Origin: Betaproteobacteria bacterium SG8_40
Lineage (GTDB): Bacteria > Pseudomonadota > Gammaproteobacteria > Burkholderiales > Eutrophovitaceae
DNA length: 8,369 bases
Reading direction: 5' to 3'
Assembly (NCBI GenBank): GCA_001304425.1
Contig: LJTS01000112.1
Coordinates: forward strand, 1-8,369
Both the position numbers and the translations under genes were made by a program. The first letter of the stretch is position 1. Every line of letters begins with the position of its first letter. Below the pieces are notes generated by a model. It did no database searches, had not been told where the DNA came from, and was given only the letters and a program-made list of their open reading frames with translations. This document shows positions 1-6,477 of the stretch, piece by piece.

Positions 1-1
1 G

Positions 2-895
2 GTGATCCGCGAACTTCCGGTCCAGGCGAGCAACTTCCGGATGGACCGGAAACTGCAGGACTGGCTGGCAGAGCATGGCGTGCCGGCGATTTCCGGTATC
101 GATACGCGCAAGCTCACACGCATACTGCGTGAAAAGGGCGCGCTGAGCGGATGCCTGATGGCTGGCGACGTCGACGAAGACGCGGCATTGGCTCAGGCAC
201 GGGATTTCCCGGGATTGGCCGGCATGGACCTCGCCAAGGTCGTTACCTGCGAGGCCTCCTACGAATGGCAGGAGACGGAATGGGTGCTCGGCGCGGGATA
301 CGGCCGCGCGGAGAACACGCAACGCCATGTGGTTGCCTATGACTTTGGTGTAAAGCGCAACATCCTGCGTATGCTCGCATCACGGGGCTGCCGCATCACG
401 GTCGTACCGGCGCAGACGAGTGCCAGCGCAGTCTTGGCGCTAAGGCCCGACGGCGTCTTCCTGTCCAATGGTCCCGGTGACCCGGAGCCATGTCGGTACG
501 CGATTGACGCAATCGGCGAGTTGCTCGACGCCGATGTGCCCCTGTTCGGTATTTGCCTCGGGCACCAGTTGCTCGGGCTGGCGACAGGCGCTCGTACGGT
601 GAAAATGAAGTTCGGCCACCACGGCGCCAATCACCCGGTAAAGGACCTCGATACCGGAAAAGTGATGATCACCAGCCAGAATCACGGTTTCGCGGTTGAC
701 GCCGGCAGCCTCCCGGATAGCGCGCGCGTGACTCACGTCTCGCTTTTCGATGGCAGCCTGCAGGGGTTTGAGCGCCGCGACAAACCGGCGTTCTGTTTCC
801 AGGGGCACCCGGAAGCGAGCCCGGGTCCGCACGACGTTGATTACCTGTTCGATCGGTTCGTGACGATGATCGACGGGCGCAAGCGTGCCGATTGA
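2..895 (+). CDS. carA: Carbamoyl-phosphate synthase small (glutaminase) subunit, 5' end missing
   Basis: CarA hydrolyses glutamine and channels the ammonia to CarB for carbamoyl phosphate synthesis, the shared precursor of pyrimidines and arginine. The 297 visible residues correspond to about residue 81 to the end of the roughly 380-residue family protein. The first codon (GTG) is an internal valine in the segment that reads VIRDLP in E. coli, not a start, so the gene begins left of the window. The remainder of the N-terminal domain precedes a class I glutamine amidotransferase domain from about visible residue 108. The nucleophile Cys185 lies in GICLGHQ, and the His269/Glu271 pair lies in QGHPEASPGPHD. 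The 84-residue spacing from Cys to His equals that of E. coli. The oxyanion-region motif FLSNGPGDP is present at 153-161. It is followed by carB after 30 bases on the same strand, so one transcript is expected. Its promoter and any pyrimidine or arginine control sites lie outside the window. Confidence 0.98.
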   Translation: MIRELPVQASNFRMDRKLQDWLAEHGVPAISGIDTRKLTRILREKGALSGCLMAGDVDEDAALAQARDFPGLAGMDLAKVVTCEASYEWQETEWVLGAGYGRAENTQRHVVAYDFGVKRNILRMLASRGCRITVVPAQTSASAVLALRPDGVFLSNGPGDPEPCRYAIDAIGELLDADVPLFGICLGHQLLGLATGARTVKMKFGHHGANHPVKDLDTGKVMITSQNHGFAVDAGSLPDSARVTHVSLFDGSLQGFERRDKPAFCFQGHPEASPGPHDVDYLFDRFVTMIDGRKRAD

Positions 896-925
896 ACCGC
901 AGGATAACGAGCGCAATCATTCCCC

Positions 926-4129
<3,204 letters not shown>

Positions 4130-4139
4130 TCCGGACATT

Positions 4140-4207
4140 TGGTTTGCAACCAGATCGCTATTAACGGGTTAACCGTTTCGCGGGCGGGCATGCTTATGAC
4201 GCCCGCC
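4140..4207 (+). other. carB-greA intergenic region with three small dyads
   Basis: The 101 bases between carB and greA contain three close inverted repeats. These are TGGTT-TGC-AACCA (4140-4152), TTAAC-GG-GTTAA (4161-4172, overlapping the 8-base palindrome GGTTAACC at 4167-4174) and the GC-rich hairpin GGCGGGC (4183-4189) with GCCCGCC (4201-4207) around an 11-base loop. The last could form a stable RNA stem, but the nearest T-run (4225-4230) lies 17 bases past it and abuts the greA ATG, so it is not a normal intrinsic terminator. I see no convincing -35/-10 pair; TATTAA at 4159-4164 is the nearest -10-like hexamer, without a matching -35. Plausible roles are a greA leader structure, partial attenuation between carB and greA, or an operator. 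None is shown by the sequence alone. Confidence 0.4.
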
Positions 4208-4219
4208 ACACAACAGATT

Positions 4220-4224
4220 GAGGA
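4220..4224 (+). promoter_or_regulatory. greA ribosome binding site
   Basis: GAGGA sits six bases upstream of the greA ATG at 4231, and the spacer is a run of T residues. This is a good Shine-Dalgarno match and spacing, and it supports the chosen start. Confidence 0.75.
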
Positions 4225-4230
4225 TTTTTT

Positions 4231-4707
4231 ATGAGCAAGGTCCCATTGACCGTGAAAGGCGCCGAGCAATTGCGCGAGGAGTTACGGCAACTGAAGACCG
4301 TCGAAAGGCCGTCCGTAATTGCGGCGATACAGGAAGCGCGAGCGCACGGCGATTTGTCTGAAAACGCTGAATACGACGCCGCCAAGGAGCGCCAGAGCTT
4401 TGTCGAGGGGCGTATCCTGGAAGTGGAGAGCAAACTTTCCAACGCCCAGATCATTGATCCAGCCACTTTGGATGTTGACGGACGATGTGTATTCGGCGCG
4501 ACCATCGAACTGGAAGATGTCGACGGCGGGGAGAGCTATACCTACCAGATCGTTGGCGACGACGAGGCCGATATCAAAACCGGAAAGATTTCGGTGAACT
4601 CGCCGATTGCGCGTGCCCTGATCGGCAAGTACGCCGGTGACGTGGCCGAAGTCCTCGCACCTGGCGGCGCCAGGGAATACGCAATCATTGACGTCAAGTA
4701 CATCTAG
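4231..4707 (+). CDS. greA: Transcript cleavage (elongation) factor GreA
   Basis: GreA enters the secondary channel of backtracked RNA polymerase and stimulates cleavage of the extruded RNA 3' end, restarting stalled complexes. The 158 residues match the normal family length. An N-terminal antiparallel coiled coil (about 1-75) carries the acidic tip with D41 and E44 in the segment HGDLSENAEY, the residues that help position the catalytic metal. A C-terminal FKBP-like domain (about 80-158) contains the conserved stretch IVGDDEADIKTGKISVNSPI near 107-126. The start has a clear ribosome site. The protein wording is especially close to that of Betaproteobacteria. It follows carB by 101 bases with no clear terminator, so read-through from carAB is possible alongside a greA promoter. 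Confidence 0.98.
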   Translation: MSKVPLTVKGAEQLREELRQLKTVERPSVIAAIQEARAHGDLSENAEYDAAKERQSFVEGRILEVESKLSNAQIIDPATLDVDGRCVFGATIELEDVDGGESYTYQIVGDDEADIKTGKISVNSPIARALIGKYAGDVAEVLAPGGAREYAIIDVKYI

Positions 4708-4717
4708 GAAGTTCGCA

Positions 4718-4750
4718 TTGTCAAAGCGCGCCGCGCTGGCCAAACCTTGA
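4718..4750 (+). other. Possible 10-codon leader ORF between greA and the membrane protein gene
   Basis: A TTG at 4718 is preceded by AGGAAG (4706-4711) at a six-base spacing and opens a 10-codon frame (MSKRAALAKP) that stops with TGA at 4748-4750. That stop overlaps a TTG (4747-4749) in the frame of the following membrane protein gene, giving a TTGA arrangement typical of translational coupling. The AGGAAG itself overlaps the greA stop codon. The frame is very short and may be chance; the stronger start for the next gene is an ATG about 17 bases later. Confidence 0.15.
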
Positions 4751-4764
4751 ATCGGGCAGGGCTG

Positions 4765-5241
4765 ATGATGCGCCTGCTGGAGGTGGTGCAGGCACTGGTC
4801 GTCACGTTCTGGGTCGGCGCACTGTGGTCGACCGGGTTGCTGGTAGCGCCCCTGCTGTTTCTTGTGCTGGAAGACCGGAGCCTGGCGGGCACGGTTGCCG
4901 GACGTATTTTCGAGGCTACTGCGTATGCCGGACTGGCCTGCGGCGCCTTGATACTGGCCGTGTCTGTTCTGAAGTTGCGCTCCGCCGCATTTCGCCACAA
5001 GGCTTCCTGGCTGGTGGTCGCACTGTTGGTACTGGTGCTGGTCGGGCAATTCGGGCTGCAACCGGTGATGGCCTCGTTGCGCGAGCAGGCCTACCCGCTG
5101 CCGGTGATGAGCAGCGATCTCGGCAGCAGCTTTGCCGCATGGCATGCCGCTGCCGAAGTGAACTATCTGCTGCAGTGTCTGCTGGGCGCCATCCTGGTTG
5201 TTGCGCGGCGCACGGAGCTCGCGGGTGCGGCCGGGGGCTAG
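4765..5241 (+). CDS. DUF4149 family integral membrane protein, function unknown
   Basis: I recognise this as a DUF4149-type (TMEM205-like) membrane protein by its pattern and its place after greA; no biochemical function is established that I know of. From the ATG at 4765 it has 158 residues and about four hydrophobic helices, near 6-29, 53-71, 82-103 and 132-147. Family-like features include W16 and G18 early in helix 1, P29 near its end, a QP pair (Q99, P100) at the end of helix 3, and a soluble loop with H127 before helix 4. The short basic segment RHK lies between helices 2 and 3. Candidate starts are TTG 4747, ATG 4765 and ATG 4768. The ATGs are preferred because AGGG at 4758-4761 lies just upstream, while the TTG has no ribosome site. 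It is probably co-transcribed with greA, from which it is separated by 57 bases. Its stop overlaps that of the convergent yhbY. Confidence 0.8.
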   Translation: MMRLLEVVQALVVTFWVGALWSTGLLVAPLLFLVLEDRSLAGTVAGRIFEATAYAGLACGALILAVSVLKLRSAAFRHKASWLVVALLVLVLVGQFGLQPVMASLREQAYPLPVMSSDLGSSFAAWHAAAEVNYLLQCLLGAILVVARRTELAGAAGG

Positions 5242-5615
5242 TCGTTTTGGTACGCGCGTTTGGTTCGGCGGGTTTTCCCTGCCGCTCTTCGTTTCGGCCC
5301 GGTTCGTTTCGCCGCCGTTTCATGTGGATCGCCGGGAGCCTGTTCGGGCGCAGGGCGATATATGACCAGAATCTTTCCGATGTGCTGCACAGGCGCCGCT
5401 TCGAGCGACTCGCATATCTCTGACAGAAGTGCGTCCCGCGCGTCACGGTCGGATTCCGCTGCACGTACCTTGATCAGTTCGTGCGCGTCGAGGCTGACGG
5501 AAATTTCGTGAATAACGCTTTCGGAAAGTCCCTTGTCGCCGATAGAGACGACGGGATGCAGGGCGTGGGCACGAGCCCGCAAGGCGCGTCTTTCGGCGGA
5601 TGTCAGATTGAGCAA
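5238..5615 (-). CDS. yhbY: YhbY-type ribosome assembly RNA-binding protein (CRM domain)
   Basis: YhbY is a small CRM-domain protein associated with pre-50S ribosomal particles in E. coli. Residues 1-90 cover the whole family domain: HPVVSIGDKGLSESV (20-34) contains the GxxG RNA-binding loop (G26-D-K-G29), followed by HELIKV (45-50) and QHIGKILVIYRP (77-88). At 125 residues it is longer than the 97-residue E. coli protein. The surplus is a C-terminal tail of about 35 residues, rich in Arg, Lys and Ala (for example KRTGPKRRAAGKTRRTKR at 103-120), probably disordered and RNA-binding. The start is a TTG (5615-5613) five bases after a full GGAGGT on the reverse strand. It is transcribed divergently from rlmE, another 50S maturation gene, and converges on the DUF4149 gene with a 4-base overlap. 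Confidence 0.95.
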   Translation of the reverse strand: MLNLTSAERRALRARAHALHPVVSIGDKGLSESVIHEISVSLDAHELIKVRAAESDRDARDALLSEICESLEAAPVQHIGKILVIYRPAPEQAPGDPHETAAKRTGPKRRAAGKTRRTKRAYQND

Positions 5616-5620
5616 GTGAT

Positions 5621-5626
5621 ACCTCC
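5621..5626 (-). promoter_or_regulatory. yhbY ribosome binding site (perfect GGAGGT)
   Basis: On the reverse strand GGAGGT ends five bases before the TTG at 5615-5613, and no competing start has comparable support. This strong site offsets the weak TTG codon and fixes the yhbY start. It directly abuts the left arm of the 13-base inverted repeat. Confidence 0.8.
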
Positions 5627-5723
5627 AACCGGCATGTCAGATTCCGGCCGTTGTTTGGTCCTGAAAAACATTGTGTCGGGAGCGCACCGGCAGCGCGAAA
5701 ATCATTTCCATGACATGCCGGTT
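5627..5723. repeat. 13-base perfect inverted repeat bracketing the divergent region
   Basis: AACCGGCATGTCA at 5627-5639 is the exact reverse complement of TGACATGCCGGTT at 5711-5723, with 71 bases between the arms. Neither arm extends by another matching base. Read outward, each gene has the same motif TGACATGCCGGTT in its own direction: for yhbY it runs straight into the GGAGGT ribosome site, and for rlmE it ends 40 bases before the ATG. This orientation fits a duplicated operator or leader element serving both genes. An RNA crossing the whole region could also pair the arms. Confidence 0.7.
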
Positions 5724-5726
5724 CAA

Positions 5727-5750
5727 TCTCATACAGGCGCAATTATGAGA
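5727..5750. repeat. 7-base dyad in the rlmE leader
   Basis: TCTCATA (5727-5733) and TATGAGA (5744-5750) form a perfect inverted repeat around a 10-base spacer, ending one base before the AGGTG that probably serves as the rlmE ribosome site (5752-5756). It could be a transcription factor operator, with arm centres 17 bases apart, or an RNA hairpin affecting rlmE translation. Confidence 0.5.
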
Positions 5751-5763
5751 CAGGTGCGGTTTA

Positions 5764-6393
5764 ATGGCACGAAGTAAGACCAGCAAGGCCTGGATGCAGG
5801 AGCATGTTACCGATCAATTCGTCAAACGTGCTGCGCGCGAAGGCTTACGATCCCGGGCGGCATACAAGCTCCAGGAGATCAATGCGCGGGATAAACTGGT
5901 CAAGCGCGGCATGTGCGTCGTCGATCTGGGGGCCGCGCCCGGCGGCTGGTCGCAGTTGGTGGCGCCGTTGGTGGGGACAGGCGGTAAAGTACTTGCTTTG
6001 GATATTCTTGAGATGGCGCCGATACCAAATGTCGAGTTTATTCAAGGAGATTTCCGCGAACAGGTGGTGCTGGAGGCGGTCGAACGGGCTCTTCAGGGGC
6101 GGGGCGTAGACCTTGTGCTTTCGGATATGGCCCCCAATATCAGTGGAGTAAGAGCCACCGACCAGGCGCGCTGGGAACACTTGTCCGAACTGGCGGTCGA
6201 CTTTGCCAGGAATTTCCTGAATCCGGGCGGCGCCTTGCTGGTCAAGTGCTTTCAGGGAGCCGGAGTCGACGAATTGCGGCGCGAACTTGGCCAACTCTTC
6301 GATTCAGTGGTGGTGCGCAAGCCCGAGGCATCCCGCGACAGGTCGAGGGAATTCTTTCTGCTGGCGAGGGGTCGAAAGAGCGGGACCGGATGA
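5764..6393 (+). CDS. rlmE: 23S rRNA 2'-O-ribose U2552 methyltransferase
   Basis: RlmE (RrmJ/FtsJ) methylates the 2'-hydroxyl of U2552 in the A-loop of 23S rRNA using S-adenosylmethionine, a late step in 50S maturation. The 209 residues match the E. coli protein (209) with one Rossmann-fold methyltransferase domain. The K-D-K-E catalytic set is complete: K35 (in RAAYKL), D121 (in LSDMAPNISG), K161 (in LLVKCFQG) and E196 (in SREFFLLARG), each three below the E. coli number. The SAM-binding motif DLGAAPGGWSQ is at 54-64, with the acidic D80 at the end of the next strand. The basic N-terminal segment (about 1-45) is the expected RNA-binding part. The ATG at 5764 has a modest ribosome site. It lies just upstream of ftsH, the linkage that gave the gene its old name ftsJ. 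Confidence 0.98.
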   Translation: MARSKTSKAWMQEHVTDQFVKRAAREGLRSRAAYKLQEINARDKLVKRGMCVVDLGAAPGGWSQLVAPLVGTGGKVLALDILEMAPIPNVEFIQGDFREQVVLEAVERALQGRGVDLVLSDMAPNISGVRATDQARWEHLSELAVDFARNFLNPGGALLVKCFQGAGVDELRRELGQLFDSVVVRKPEASRDRSREFFLLARGRKSGTG

Positions 6394-6411
6394 TCAGCAG
6401 CAGACGGTGAA

Positions 6412-6454
6412 ACGGTTTAGAATCGGTCTTAAACGTCAAGCGGATGTGTTCCGC
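6412..6454 (+). other. ftsH leader: two tandem small hairpins and a -10-like hexamer
   Basis: The 84 bases between rlmE and ftsH hold two consecutive dyads. GTTTA (6415-6419) pairs with TAAAC (6430-6434), extendable by AC/GT with one bulged G at 6414. GCGGA (6440-6444) pairs with TCCGC (6450-6454) around a 5-base loop. TAGAAT (6418-6423) matches five of six -10 bases but has no recognisable -35 17 bases upstream (CAGCAG). I see no convincing heat-shock sigma32 promoter here, although E. coli ftsH is heat-inducible. The second hairpin ends 12 bases before the ftsH ribosome site. Confidence 0.35.
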
Positions 6455-6466
6455 GGCAGATTTACC

Positions 6467-6472
6467 AAGGAG
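6467..6472 (+). promoter_or_regulatory. ftsH ribosome binding site deciding a TTG start
   Basis: AAGGAG ends five bases before the TTG at 6478-6480. An in-frame GTG at 6472-6474 overlaps this site and so is an unlikely start. Initiation at TTG gives the N-terminus MNNLIKNVAVWLVIALVLMT, which agrees with FtsH proteins of Betaproteobacteria. Confidence 0.8.
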
Positions 6473-6477
6473 TGCAG

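Larger units (their letters stand above)
5616..5763. promoter_or_regulatory. Divergent yhbY/rlmE promoter region
   Basis: These 148 bases lie between two divergently transcribed genes and must supply promoters for both. No strong sigma70 pair is evident on either strand. Toward rlmE, ATGACA (5710-5715) matches five of six -35 bases but has no -10 at the usual distance, and AATTAT (5741-5746) is a 4/6 -10-like hexamer. Toward yhbY, TTGAAC (reverse strand, 5726-5721) is a possible -35 without a convincing -10. The region instead holds a long inverted repeat and a second, shorter dyad, listed separately. No sign of a gene is seen inside it. Confidence 0.55.

Noticed and set aside
2..4. GTG at the left edge as the real carA start
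   Set aside because: Alignment to known CarA places this valine about 80 residues into the protein, inside the conserved N-terminal domain, so the gene is simply cut by the window edge.
4183..4230. Intrinsic terminator between carB and greA (GC-rich stem followed by a T-run)
   Set aside because: The T-run begins 17 bases after the stem and forms the spacer between the greA ribosome site and its ATG, so the geometry is wrong for an intrinsic terminator.
4282..5145. A 287-codon reverse-strand frame spanning greA and the DUF4149 gene
   Set aside because: It crosses two well-supported genes on the opposite strand, and its Gln/His-rich translation resembles no family I know.
5481..5777. A 98-codon forward frame through the yhbY/rlmE divergent region
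   Set aside because: It is antisense to yhbY and overlaps the rlmE start. Its translation has no recognisable features, and the region is better explained as regulatory.
6365..6400. Sigma32 heat-shock promoter for ftsH near the GTCGAAA sequence
   Set aside because: The -35-like match is partial, and no CCCCAT-type -10 element appears at the expected distance.
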